From Marivivens niveibacter (GTDB taxonomy: Bacteria; Pseudomonadota; Alphaproteobacteria; Rhodobacterales; Rhodobacteraceae): 64,000 nucleotides of DNA. Positions 15,988-24,086 of this stretch are shown in pieces. The stretch lies in assembly GCF_002150005.2 (NCBI RefSeq), contig NZ_MSPP01000002.1:434001-498000 (forward strand). Direction: 5' to 3'. A program made the position numbers and the translations under genes. Each line of letters opens with the position of its first letter. The stretch's first letter is position 1. Below the pieces are notes generated by a model. It was given only the letters and a program-made list of their open reading frames with translations, was not told the origin of the DNA and made no database searches.

Positions 15988-17429
15988 GCGCGTTGGATCG
16001 TGATCTGCGCCCGTAAACCGCGCCGCCCGCGAATAAATTCCAACGTCCCGCCATGTTGCTCTGCGACAGCTTCGACAATGGTAAGGCCTAATCCGTAACC
16101 ATTTACCGATCCTACGTTTGAACCGCGTTGAAACGGGGCGGTCAAAACGGCCATGTCGTCAGGGCCGAACGTGCCTTCGTCTTCGACGATGATCGTTGCG
16201 GTTTGGCTATCCGCGATCAGCCCAACGTGGGCGCGGCGGCCGTATTTCAGCGCATTATCAATCAGGTTCGTGATTGCGCGTTGCAGCGACACCATGCGCA
16301 CCGTGGCCAGCATTTTCTGGGCATCCGGCATATGCGCCATCATGGGGCGTGCAGCAAATACTGAATGGCCTGCTTCGATCTGGGCAGGGGGCTGATCCAT
16401 CAGCGTGACCGGTTTGTCCATATCTTGATAGTCATCGACGATGGATTGAACCAGTGATGACAATGACACTTTGCGTGGTTCTTCGGCGGACATTTCAGAC
16501 CGCGTATAAGTCAGTACGCTTTCGATCATGCCCGTCATGTGGTCAATGTCGTGTTCCAGTTTGGAACGCAAATCATGATCAGGGATCAACGCTGCGCGCA
16601 GCCTCAGCCGCGTTGCCGGGGTGCCCAAATCATGACTAACGCCTGATAAAACAACGGCTCGATGCGATAGCTGCGCCCGTTCTACAGCAAGATAGCTGTT
16701 CACCGCATCCACCATATCGCGCAATTCCATCGGGCCTTCGGTTTGATAGGCTTCGGGCCCGCCCAAACGGCGGCGATTGCGCAGCGCGGCGGCAAAACGT
16801 CCGAAAGTCGCGGTCGTATCAACGACCAGCGTGTATAAGATCGCCATGCCTAGCATCGCAATGCCGACTGCGATCAGTCGCAAATCCTTGGGCGCGGTTT
16901 GGCATCCCCATAATTCGGTACCATCAATCTTGTACCACGACCTGTTGCCATAAAACGCGTAGATGATGGGTTCGCTGCAATAGCTGGCCAACATGCGCGT
17001 GATTTCTGCCATTTTTTGCGGAGCGGTGGCATAGGGGCTGCTGGCGATGGCCGCTGCGCTATATTGCAGGTCGCCCGACACAATAGCGAGAGTAAGGATC
17101 TCTCCGGTAAAGCTGTCCCCTGAGTTGGCAAGGATCGACGCATTGGTCACAAATGTTGGCTGCGGCGCATCGGGCATGCGTGCGAATTGGCCCAGATCTG
17201 CCAATGCGTTTTCCGCATCTGACAGCGGTGTAATTGTTACCCCTTTGGGCGTAGACCGTTGTTCGCGCAGCGCCTCGTAAACTGCAAATCCAGCCTCGTA
17301 GGCGGTTATGAGATGGTTTTGCCACGCCCGTTGTGAATGGTTCCACAACGCGGCGGCGCTCAGCCCGCAAATAAAGGCGGCCAACATCCAGATCAGCGCA
17401 AGCGACCGCAAAGGCAGTGAGCGCAGCAT
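15984..17429 (-). CDS. Sensor histidine kinase, GtrS-like
   Basis: A 481-residue inner-membrane kinase. TM1 spans residues 10-30, the periplasmic sensor domain about 31-183, TM2 about 184-206, then a HAMP-like linker, the HisKA domain with His266 (SGVSHDLGTPATR) and a C-terminal ATPase domain (N box NLIDNALKYG, G2 box NGYGLGLTIVEA). It shares a 1-bp stop-start overlap with the response regulator gene and lies beside a sugar ABC transporter. This matches the GltR-GtrS pair next to gtsABCD in Pseudomonas in arrangement and protein length. The ligand, probably a hexose or its acid, is inferred. Confidence 0.88.
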   Translation of the reverse strand: MLRSLPLRSLALIWMLAAFICGLSAAALWNHSQRAWQNHLITAYEAGFAVYEALREQRSTPKGVTITPLSDAENALADLGQFARMPDAPQPTFVTNASILANSGDSFTGEILTLAIVSGDLQYSAAAIASSPYATAPQKMAEITRMLASYCSEPIIYAFYGNRSWYKIDGTELWGCQTAPKDLRLIAVGIAMLGMAILYTLVVDTTATFGRFAAALRNRRRLGGPEAYQTEGPMELRDMVDAVNSYLAVERAQLSHRAVVLSGVSHDLGTPATRLRLRAALIPDHDLRSKLEHDIDHMTGMIESVLTYTRSEMSAEEPRKVSLSSLVQSIVDDYQDMDKPVTLMDQPPAQIEAGHSVFAARPMMAHMPDAQKMLATVRMVSLQRAITNLIDNALKYGRRAHVGLIADSQTATIIVEDEGTFGPDDMAVLTAPFQRGSNVGSVNGYGLGLTIVEAVAEQHGGTLEFIRGRRGLRAQITIQRA

Positions 17430-18166
17430 CAGGTATCCTCGACGGTGACGTCGACGGAGAGGACATAACCAACACCGCGTTCAGTGCGCAGCATACGCGG
17501 GTCTTTTGGTGTCTTTTCGATCTTAGCACGTAGGCGACCCACCAACACGTCAATCGCGCGTCCCGTTGCCTCGGGCGAGGCATCGCCAGAGGCCGTGACA
17601 TCCAAAGCCGCTGCGATTTCTTCGCGGGTAAGCGGGATGTGGGGGTTCGCCAGTAGAACGTTCAGCAAAGCGGTTTCGCGGCGTGAAAGGGCCACTTGAA
17701 ATCCGTCAGGGGAAATCACTTCGTCTTTTTTGGCGTTATAGGTCCACCCACCGAAATGGAACGTGCGGGTTTTCCGGCGATACGCCAGCGACGGTGTGCG
17801 TTGCGCGCGTTGCAGGACAGCGCGAACGCGGGCCAGTAATAGCTGCGGGTTAAAAGGTTTCGCGATGTAATCATCTGCGCCAACCTCGTATCCAGCCATG
17901 CGTTGATGATCTGCGGATAAGGCAGATACCAGAATAATGGGAATATCTTGTTCGCGGCGCAGGTTGGCGCAAATCTCTACGCCGTTTTCGTTGCCCAACA
18001 TCACGTCCAACAGGATCAGGTCGATCCGTCCGTTTTCAAGGTGCGTCAGGATTTCGTCTTCGGATTGCGCGGGCAGCGCAATAAACCCATTCTGCCGCAA
18101 AAACTGCGTCATCATTTGGCGCATATCCGCATCGTCATCGACGACCAGCAGTCGGGGTATTGTCAT
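17429..18166 (-). CDS. OmpR-family response regulator, GltR-like
   Basis: A 245-residue regulator with a receiver domain (acidic pocket LLVVDDDADMR, phospho-acceptor Asp54 in LILLDVMLGNENG, Lys in AKPFNP) and a C-terminal winged helix (RRETALLNVLLANPH ... RAIDVLVGRLRAKIEK, RTERGVGY). It is the partner of the kinase that follows with a 1-bp overlap. Divergent transcription from the sugar ABC operon, and four phased 7-base repeats in the shared 210-bp gap, suggest it controls that operon and itself. Confidence 0.9.
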   Translation of the reverse strand: MTIPRLLVVDDDADMRQMMTQFLRQNGFIALPAQSEDEILTHLENGRIDLILLDVMLGNENGVEICANLRREQDIPIILVSALSADHQRMAGYEVGADDYIAKPFNPQLLLARVRAVLQRAQRTPSLAYRRKTRTFHFGGWTYNAKKDEVISPDGFQVALSRRETALLNVLLANPHIPLTREEIAAALDVTASGDASPEATGRAIDVLVGRLRAKIEKTPKDPRMLRTERGVGYVLSVDVTVEDT

Positions 18167-18203
18167 CCTTGGCTCTCCTCAGGCGCACCTTGGATACGTG
18201 CTT

Positions 18204-18250
18204 TGTAACACTCTGCAACAAAATCAATGGCAACGTAACAGCGTGTAACA
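18204..18250. promoter_or_regulatory. Four phased TGTAACA-type repeats, putative response-regulator site
   Basis: TGTAACA (18204-18210), TGCAACA (18214-18220), CGTAACA (18234-18240) and TGTAACA (18244-18250) all start at exact multiples of 10 bp; only the middle slot (18224) is degenerate. Head-to-tail heptamers one helical turn apart are the classic footprint of OmpR/PhoB-family dimers. The array sits 38-84 bp upstream of the response regulator start and 127-173 bp upstream of the substrate-binding protein start. Confidence 0.6.
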
Positions 18251-18376
18251 AATTGCGTATATTTCGGTATGCATAAGGCGCAAACCCGCCGTTTCAGTGT
18301 TGAAAGGGCTGCGCGCAATTCGCCATGATCTGCGGCACCACTGCCTGATAGTTGGGCAGAATCATGGGAGGAAAAC

Positions 18377-19621
18377 ATGAAAAAATTCACATTCGCGGCA
18401 GCTTCTGCCGTAGCAATCGTCGCATCGGGCGCTGCATTCGCTGAACCACAGGCAGAAGTTCTGCACTGGTGGACGTCGGGCGGCGAAGCGAAGTCCGTAG
18501 CTGTTCTGCAAGAAGAATTCGCTGCAAACGGCGGCACCTGGACCGACATGCCTGTAGCAGGCGGCGGCGGCGACGCTGCGATGACCGCACTGCGCGCACG
18601 TGTTCTGTCGGGCAACGCACCGACCGCTGTTCAGCTGAAAGGCCCAGCGATCCAAGAATGGTACGAAGAAGGCGTTCTGGCTGACATTTCGGCAGTTGCC
18701 GAAGCAGAAAACTGGGCGAACCTGCTGCCCGCATCGATCGCAGCGCACATGCAGTGCGAAGGCAGCTGGTGTGCAGCACCTGTTAACGTACACCGCGTTG
18801 ACTGGATCTGGGCAAACGCTGACATCCTAGAAGCCAACGGCATCGAAATGCCAACCACTTGGGACGAATTCAACGCAGCAGCAGAAAAACTGCAGGCGGC
18901 TGGCATCACCCCACTGGCACACGGTGGCCAGGCTTGGCAGGACGCAACCGTATTCGAAACCGTTGTTCTGGGCGTAGGTGGTCCTGAATTCTTCCACAAA
19001 GCGCTGGTTGAACTGGATCAGGACGCGCTGACTTCGGACACGATGGTTGCTGTATTCGACCAGATGCGCACCATGCGCGGCTATGTCGACGACAACTTCT
19101 CGGGTCGTGACTGGAACCTGGCAACTGCAATGGTCATGAACGGCGAAGCGGCGTTCCAGATCATGGGTGACTGGGCCAAAGGCGAATTCATGGCTGCTGG
19201 CAAAGTTCCAGGCGAAGATTTCCTATGCGCATCGACCCCAGGTGACGGTTACCTGTACAACGTAGACAGCTTTGCGATGTTCGACGTTGACGGTGACGAC
19301 AAAGTTGCTGGTCAGGCTCTGCTGGCAGAACTGATCATGGGCCCGAACTTCCAAGAGGTTTTCAACCTGAACAAAGGTTCGATCCCAGCACGTACCGACG
19401 TTGATCTGGCTGCATTCGACGTGTGCGCGCACACTTCGGCAGAAGACATGTCGGGCACGTCCGAGCGCGGTTCGCTGCTGCCATCCTATGCACACGGCAT
19501 GGCGCTGCGCGGCGCACAATCGGGCGCAATCACTGATGTTGTGACTGCACACTTCAACTCTGACATGTCGTCGGCTGACGCTGTTCAGATGCTGGCAGAC
19601 GCTGTCGCAAACTCGATGTAA
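18377..19621 (+). CDS. Sugar ABC transporter substrate-binding protein, GtsA-like
   Basis: A 414-residue periplasmic protein with signal peptide (MKKFTFAAASAVAIVASGAAFA) and the mature start EPQAEVLHWWTSGGEAK, characteristic of the glucose/mannose-binding family 1 proteins (GtsA, AglE-like). It delivers hexose to the GtsBCD complex encoded just downstream. GGGAGG gives a strong ribosome site. Codon choice is noticeably biased (many GCA/GCT, GTT, CGT), as expected for an abundant binding protein. A terminator-like hairpin directly after the stop would favour higher levels of this subunit than of the permease. Confidence 0.9.
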   Translation: MKKFTFAAASAVAIVASGAAFAEPQAEVLHWWTSGGEAKSVAVLQEEFAANGGTWTDMPVAGGGGDAAMTALRARVLSGNAPTAVQLKGPAIQEWYEEGVLADISAVAEAENWANLLPASIAAHMQCEGSWCAAPVNVHRVDWIWANADILEANGIEMPTTWDEFNAAAEKLQAAGITPLAHGGQAWQDATVFETVVLGVGGPEFFHKALVELDQDALTSDTMVAVFDQMRTMRGYVDDNFSGRDWNLATAMVMNGEAAFQIMGDWAKGEFMAAGKVPGEDFLCASTPGDGYLYNVDSFAMFDVDGDDKVAGQALLAELIMGPNFQEVFNLNKGSIPARTDVDLAAFDVCAHTSAEDMSGTSERGSLLPSYAHGMALRGAQSGAITDVVTAHFNSDMSSADAVQMLADAVANSM

Positions 19622-19637
19622 TCCATCCCTCCCTAAT

Positions 19638-19667
19638 CCCGCCCGGCGTCATGCTGGGCGGGGTTTT
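19638..19667 (+). terminator. Intra-operon stem-loop between binding protein and permease genes
   Basis: CCCGCCCGGC (19638-19647) pairs with GCTGGGCGGG (19653-19662, one G-U), then TTTT follows. Being between the binding-protein gene and the permease genes, it likely acts as a partial terminator and as a 3' stabiliser of the binding-protein mRNA. Confidence 0.75.
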
Positions 19668-19686
19668 CTATTAACGGAGACACCCC

Positions 19687-20562
19687 ATGTCAGAATGGCT
19701 TGAACGCCATGTCCCCAAGGTGGTGCTGGCCCCGTCCTTTGTGGCGATCCTCTTTTTCGTATATGGCTTTATCGCATGGACAGCGTGGGTTTCGCTGACC
19801 CGTTCGCGCCTAATGCCGAAATACGACATCGAAGGTTTCATCCAGTACGAACGCCTGTTTGCTGCGCCGCGTTGGGACACGGCCATGAACAACCTGTTCA
19901 TTTTTGGTACCCTTTTCATCGTTATCTCGATGATCCTAGGCCTTTTGTTGGCGATCCTTCTGGATCAAAAAATCCGCACCGAAGGCGTGATCCGCACCAT
20001 CTATCTGTACCCGATGGCGCTATCGATGATCGTAACCGGTACCGCATGGAAGTGGATCCTGAACCCAGGCCTAGGCATCGAAGCCATGGTGCGCGGCTGG
20101 GGTTACGAAGATTTCAAATTCGATTGGCTCGTGAATAGCGATTTGGCCATCTACACCGTTGTTATTGCGGGTGTTTGGCAGTCGTCCGGTTTTGTTATGG
20201 CGCTGTTCCTTGCAGGTCTGCGTTCCGTAGACGGCGAAATCATCAAAGCGGCCCAAGTCGACGGCATTCCAACATGGCGCATCTATTCGGCGATCATCAT
20301 TCCGTCGATGGCTCCGATTTTCTTGTCCGCGTTCATCGTGCTGTCGCACCTTGCGATCAAATCGTTCGATCTGGTTATCGCGCTGACGGGCGGCGGACCA
20401 GGTTACGCGACTGACCTGCCTGCGACTTACATGTACGCAATGGCGTTTTCGCGCGGTGACATCGGTCAGGCGGCATCCTCGGCCATGATCATGATGGCTG
20501 TCGTGTTCGCGATTGTTGTGCCTTACCTGTATTCCGAGCTGAGGGCGGCGAAAAATGACTGA
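19687..20562 (+). CDS. Sugar ABC transporter permease, GtsB-like
   Basis: A 291-residue inner-membrane permease with six hydrophobic segments and the EAA loop EIIKAAQVDGIPTWRIYSAI (about 184-203) that contacts the ATPase. It belongs to the MalF-type half of carbohydrate uptake transporters. The start follows ACGGAGACACCCC. The gene overlaps the next permease gene by 8 bp. Together with the binding protein, second permease and MalK-type ATPase it forms the complete importer. Confidence 0.9.
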   Translation: MSEWLERHVPKVVLAPSFVAILFFVYGFIAWTAWVSLTRSRLMPKYDIEGFIQYERLFAAPRWDTAMNNLFIFGTLFIVISMILGLLLAILLDQKIRTEGVIRTIYLYPMALSMIVTGTAWKWILNPGLGIEAMVRGWGYEDFKFDWLVNSDLAIYTVVIAGVWQSSGFVMALFLAGLRSVDGEIIKAAQVDGIPTWRIYSAIIIPSMAPIFLSAFIVLSHLAIKSFDLVIALTGGGPGYATDLPATYMYAMAFSRGDIGQAASSAMIMMAVVFAIVVPYLYSELRAAKND

Positions 20563-21445
20563 TATGACTGTCACCAACGCCCGCAGTGGCGGGCTGAGCA
20601 AGATCGCTCTGCGCTGGATCCTGTACATCCTGCTAGGCATCTTTGCGCTGTATTACCTGATGCCGCTTTTCGTGATGTTGACCACATCGCTGAAAAGCTT
20701 GGACGAAATCCGCACTGGTTCGCTGGTGGCCCTACCGCGCGATGTCACGTTTGACGCGTGGCGCACCGCATGGTCGGGCGCATGTACCGGCATCCAGTGC
20801 GAAGGCCTCCAGCCTTATTTCTGGAACTCGGTTCTGATTGCGGTGCCAGCGGTTATGATTTCCACCCTATTGGGTGCGATGAACGGCTATGTCGTTGCAC
20901 AATGGAGATTCAAAGGCGCAAACATCATCTTTTCGCTGATGCTGTTCGGTTGCTTTATCCCGTTTCAGGTTGTTCTGCTGCCGATGGCAACCACGCTGGG
21001 CAAACTGGGCCTTGCGGGTACCATCCCGGGGCTGATTTTCGTGCACGTGGTTTATGGTTTGGGCTTTACCACCCTTTTCTTCCGCAACTACTACGTCACG
21101 ATCCCACAGGAATTGGTCAAAGCGGCCAAAGTCGACGGCGCGGGATTCTTCCGCATCTTCTGGTCGATCTTTCTGCCACTGTCGCTGCCGATCATCGTTG
21201 TGACCGTCATTTGGCAGTTCACACAGATCTGGAACGACTTCTTGTTCGGCGTTTCGTTCTCTCAGGCGGGGACGCAGCCGATCACCGTGGCCCTGAACAA
21301 TATCGTTAACTCCACCACGGGCGTGAAAGAATACAACGTCGATATGGCCGCTGCCATCATCGCCGCTCTTCCTACGCTTCTCGTTTACGTCGTGGCTGGC
21401 AAATACTTCATCCGCGGTCTGACCGCTGGTTCCGTAAAAGGATAA
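20555..21445 (+). CDS. Sugar ABC transporter permease, GtsC-like
   Basis: A 296-residue MalG-type permease with six hydrophobic segments and the EAA motif ELVKAAKVDGAGFFRIFWSI. It pairs with the preceding permease, with which it overlaps by 8 bp, to form the membrane channel. The periplasmic loop SGACTGIQCEGLQPYFWNS near residues 72-90 has two Cys, typical of GtsC/glucose-type permeases. The ATPase gene begins 5 bp after its stop. Confidence 0.9.
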   Translation: MTDMTVTNARSGGLSKIALRWILYILLGIFALYYLMPLFVMLTTSLKSLDEIRTGSLVALPRDVTFDAWRTAWSGACTGIQCEGLQPYFWNSVLIAVPAVMISTLLGAMNGYVVAQWRFKGANIIFSLMLFGCFIPFQVVLLPMATTLGKLGLAGTIPGLIFVHVVYGLGFTTLFFRNYYVTIPQELVKAAKVDGAGFFRIFWSIFLPLSLPIIVVTVIWQFTQIWNDFLFGVSFSQAGTQPITVALNNIVNSTTGVKEYNVDMAAAIIAALPTLLVYVVAGKYFIRGLTAGSVKG

Positions 21446-21450
21446 TCCCG

Positions 21451-22548
21451 ATGGCTCCTATTCTGGATATCAAAAACCTGAAAAAGAATTACGGTTCGAC
21501 CGAAATTCTGAAAGACATCAACGTGTCGATCGAGCCGGGCGACTTCCTGGTGCTGGTTGGCCCATCGGGCTGCGGTAAATCCACCCTGCTGAACTGTATC
21601 GCAGGTCTGGAACCGATCACCGGCGGATCGATTAGCATCGCAGGTCAGGACATGACCGAGGTGTCGCCAAAGGACCGCAACATCGCAATGGTGTTCCAGT
21701 CCTACGCGCTATACCCGACCATGTCGGTTGCCAAAAACATCACTTTTGGCATGAAAGTGCGCGGTGTGGATCAAGCGACCCAAGACAAAAAACTGCAAGA
21801 AGTCGCAGCGCAGTTGCAGATCGAACAGCTGCTGAACCGTCGTCCGGGTCAGTTGTCGGGCGGTCAGCGTCAGCGTGTTGCCATGGGCCGCGCATTGGTT
21901 CGTGACCCTGCGCTGTTCCTGTTCGACGAACCTTTGTCCAACCTAGACGCCAAACTGCGCGTCGAAATGCGGACCGAGATCAAGAAACTGCACCAGAACC
22001 TGAACGCGTCGATGGTTTACGTGACCCACGACCAGATCGAAGCGATGACTCTGGCGACCAAGATCGTTGTGATGAAAGGCGGCGTGATCCAGCAAATCGG
22101 ATCGCCTGCGGAAATCTACAACCGTCCTGCAAACCTGTTCGTAGCTGATTTCATGGGCTCGCCTGCGATGAACCTGATCCCTGCGAAAACCCGTGCAAAC
22201 GGCGGCGCGACCGAAATCGTGATCGACCGTCCAGCGGCAGAGCCTTTGGTTCTGAAAGACACGCAGAACGCCAATTTGCCTGCGGACGTAATTCTGGGCC
22301 TGCGCCCCGAAGACATTGCCGAGGCTGGCTATCGTTCGGGCGACAACGTTCAGACGGCAGACTGCATGGTCGAAATGGTCGAACCTGCGGGCGCGGATAC
22401 CTATGTTGTGTCGCACTTGGGCGGCAAACAGGTCACTGCACGCCTGCACGCAGAAACCACCGCAACGCCGGGCGCAGCACTGCCAATGGCGTTCGACCTT
22501 AGCAAAGTCAGCTATTTCGCCCCAGAAACCGGTGCGCGACTGAACTGA
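21451..22548 (+). CDS. Sugar ABC transporter ATP-binding protein, GtsD/UgpC-like
   Basis: A 365-residue MalK-type ATPase: Walker A GPSGCGKSTLLN (about 39-50), signature LSGGQRQRVAMGRAL, Walker B ALFLFDEPLSNLDA, H-loop VTHDQIEAM, and a C-terminal TOBE/OB regulatory domain (LGLRPEDIAEAG). It energises uptake by the two permeases before it. The stop is followed within 25 bp by a strong terminator, closing the operon. Confidence 0.92.
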   Translation: MAPILDIKNLKKNYGSTEILKDINVSIEPGDFLVLVGPSGCGKSTLLNCIAGLEPITGGSISIAGQDMTEVSPKDRNIAMVFQSYALYPTMSVAKNITFGMKVRGVDQATQDKKLQEVAAQLQIEQLLNRRPGQLSGGQRQRVAMGRALVRDPALFLFDEPLSNLDAKLRVEMRTEIKKLHQNLNASMVYVTHDQIEAMTLATKIVVMKGGVIQQIGSPAEIYNRPANLFVADFMGSPAMNLIPAKTRANGGATEIVIDRPAAEPLVLKDTQNANLPADVILGLRPEDIAEAGYRSGDNVQTADCMVEMVEPAGADTYVVSHLGGKQVTARLHAETTATPGAALPMAFDLSKVSYFAPETGARLN

Positions 22549-22572
22549 TTTCCGCTTTTGTGCGTAATGATA

Positions 22573-22606
22573 GGGCAGGGTCTATTGATCCTGCCCTTTT
22601 GTTTTT
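22573..22606 (+). terminator. Terminator closing the sugar ABC operon
   Basis: GGGCAGG (22573-22579) pairs with CCTGCCC (22590-22596) and is followed by TTTTGTTTTT. It lies 24 bp after the ATPase stop and 44 bp before yaaA. Confidence 0.88.
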
Positions 22607-22649
22607 GGACCCGAATGCTAGGTTCTGCGCGGAAGTAAGGAGATCAGGA

Positions 22650-23429
22650 ATGCTAATCGTCGTATCGCCCGCAAAATCGTTGGATTTGTCGCCTGTTGAC
22701 ATCGAAACCACCGACATCATGTTCCCCAAAGAGGCGCTAAGCCTTGCCAAAACCGCGCGGAACCTGACGCTGGGCGATCTAAAATCCCTGATGTCCATTT
22801 CCGACAATCTGGCAAAATTGAACCGCGATCGGTTCAAGGCCTACACCGAAACGCCAGATGCTGACGCGGTTAAGGCGGCCGTCTACGCCTTCGACGGCGA
22901 TACCTACAAAGGGTTAGAGGCAAAAACGCTGGACGAAGACGACATCAAGTGGGCCCAAGACCACCTGCGCATTCTGTCGGGCATGTACGGCCTGCTGCGC
23001 CCGCTCGACGCGATGCAGCCCTACCGATTGGAAATGGGCAGCAAACTGAAAACCCGCCGCGGTAAAAATCTGTACGAATACTGGGGCGATCAGATTGCCA
23101 AGACCCTGAATACCGAAGCCGAGGCGATTGGCACCGACATTCTGGTCAACTGCGCGAGCCAAGAATATTTCCACGCCGCAGACACCAAGGCGCTGAAACT
23201 GCGCGTGATCACGCCGCAGTTCTATGAAATCAAAGACGGCAAAGCGAAAATCGTCAGCTTTTTCGCCAAACGTGCGCGCGGTGCGATGGCCCGCTACATC
23301 ATTGAAAACCGCCTGACCGATGCCGAAGCGATCAAAGGCTTTGCCACGGGCGGCTATGCCTATGACGCGGACCTGTCGGATGGTGACACTTGGGCCTTTA
23401 GCCGCGCGTATCCAGATACCAAGGATTGA
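22650..23429 (+). CDS. yaaA: Peroxide stress protein YaaA
   Basis: A 259-residue member of the YaaA/DUF328 family, which lowers free iron and limits oxidative DNA damage after peroxide in E. coli and binds DNA. Family markers: MLIVVSPAKSLDL at the N-terminus, LSGMYGLLRPLDAMQPYRLEMG, NCASQEYFHA and FFAKRARGAMARYI. The start at 22650 has AAGGAGATCAGGA upstream; the frame runs 30 codons further 5' through the terminator and is not used. The next ABC gene starts 3 bp after the stop. Confidence 0.93.
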   Translation: MLIVVSPAKSLDLSPVDIETTDIMFPKEALSLAKTARNLTLGDLKSLMSISDNLAKLNRDRFKAYTETPDADAVKAAVYAFDGDTYKGLEAKTLDEDDIKWAQDHLRILSGMYGLLRPLDAMQPYRLEMGSKLKTRRGKNLYEYWGDQIAKTLNTEAEAIGTDILVNCASQEYFHAADTKALKLRVITPQFYEIKDGKAKIVSFFAKRARGAMARYIIENRLTDAEAIKGFATGGYAYDADLSDGDTWAFSRAYPDTKD

Positions 23430-23432
23430 TAG

Positions 23433-24086
23433 ATGCTGTCGGTCCGTGATCTGCGCAAATCATATGCCTTAGGTGGGCAGACGTTGCAGATTTTGCAGGG
23501 CGTGTCGTTTGATCTGGCCGCTGGCGAAACGCTGGCACTGACGGGCGAATCCGGCAGCGGCAAAAGCACGATCCTGCATTTGGTCGGCGGACTGGATCGC
23601 CCTGACGCCGGGCAGGTTGTGATCGACGGACGTGATATTGGCGCGATGTCCGATAAACAGCAGGCGCAATTGCGGCGAACAACGCTGGGCATTGTGTTTC
23701 AGCAATTCAACCTGATCCCATCATTGACGGTGGCCGATAACATTGCGTTTCAGGCGCGATTGGCGAGGCGCCACGACCCCAGCTATGCGGCAGATCTGGC
23801 ATCAGAAATGGGGTTAGCTGATCAACTGACAAAGTACCCAGAACAACTGTCTGGGGGTCAGCAACAGCGTGTTGCAATCGCGCGTTCTTTGGCGGCAAAG
23901 CCGAAAATCATTTTGGCGGATGAGCCGACAGGAAATTTGGATGAAACCAGTGCCGACGCCGTGATGGCAGTCATGAACCAGTTGGTTCGTGAAACGGGCA
24001 CTGCGATGTTGATGGTGACCCATTCCGAAAAGATCGCGCATGCGATGGACCGTCGTCTGCACTTGAGCCATGGGCAGGTGGCATGA
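23433..24086 (+). CDS. ABC transporter ATP-binding protein (LolD/MacB type), AttE-like
   Basis: A 217-residue ATPase: Walker A TGESGSGKSTILH, signature LSGGQQQRVAIARSL, Walker B IILADEPTGNLDE, H-loop MVTHSEKIAHAMD. It belongs to the type VII (MacB/LolD) group that works with FtsX-like permeases on lipids, lipoproteins or peptides rather than importing nutrients. It overlaps the permease gene by 4 bp (ATGA). With the permease and the AttH-like protein it reproduces the attE-F/G-H arrangement known from Agrobacterium. Confidence 0.88.
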   Translation: MLSVRDLRKSYALGGQTLQILQGVSFDLAAGETLALTGESGSGKSTILHLVGGLDRPDAGQVVIDGRDIGAMSDKQQAQLRRTTLGIVFQQFNLIPSLTVADNIAFQARLARRHDPSYAADLASEMGLADQLTKYPEQLSGGQQQRVAIARSLAAKPKIILADEPTGNLDETSADAVMAVMNQLVRETGTAMLMVTHSEKIAHAMDRRLHLSHGQVA

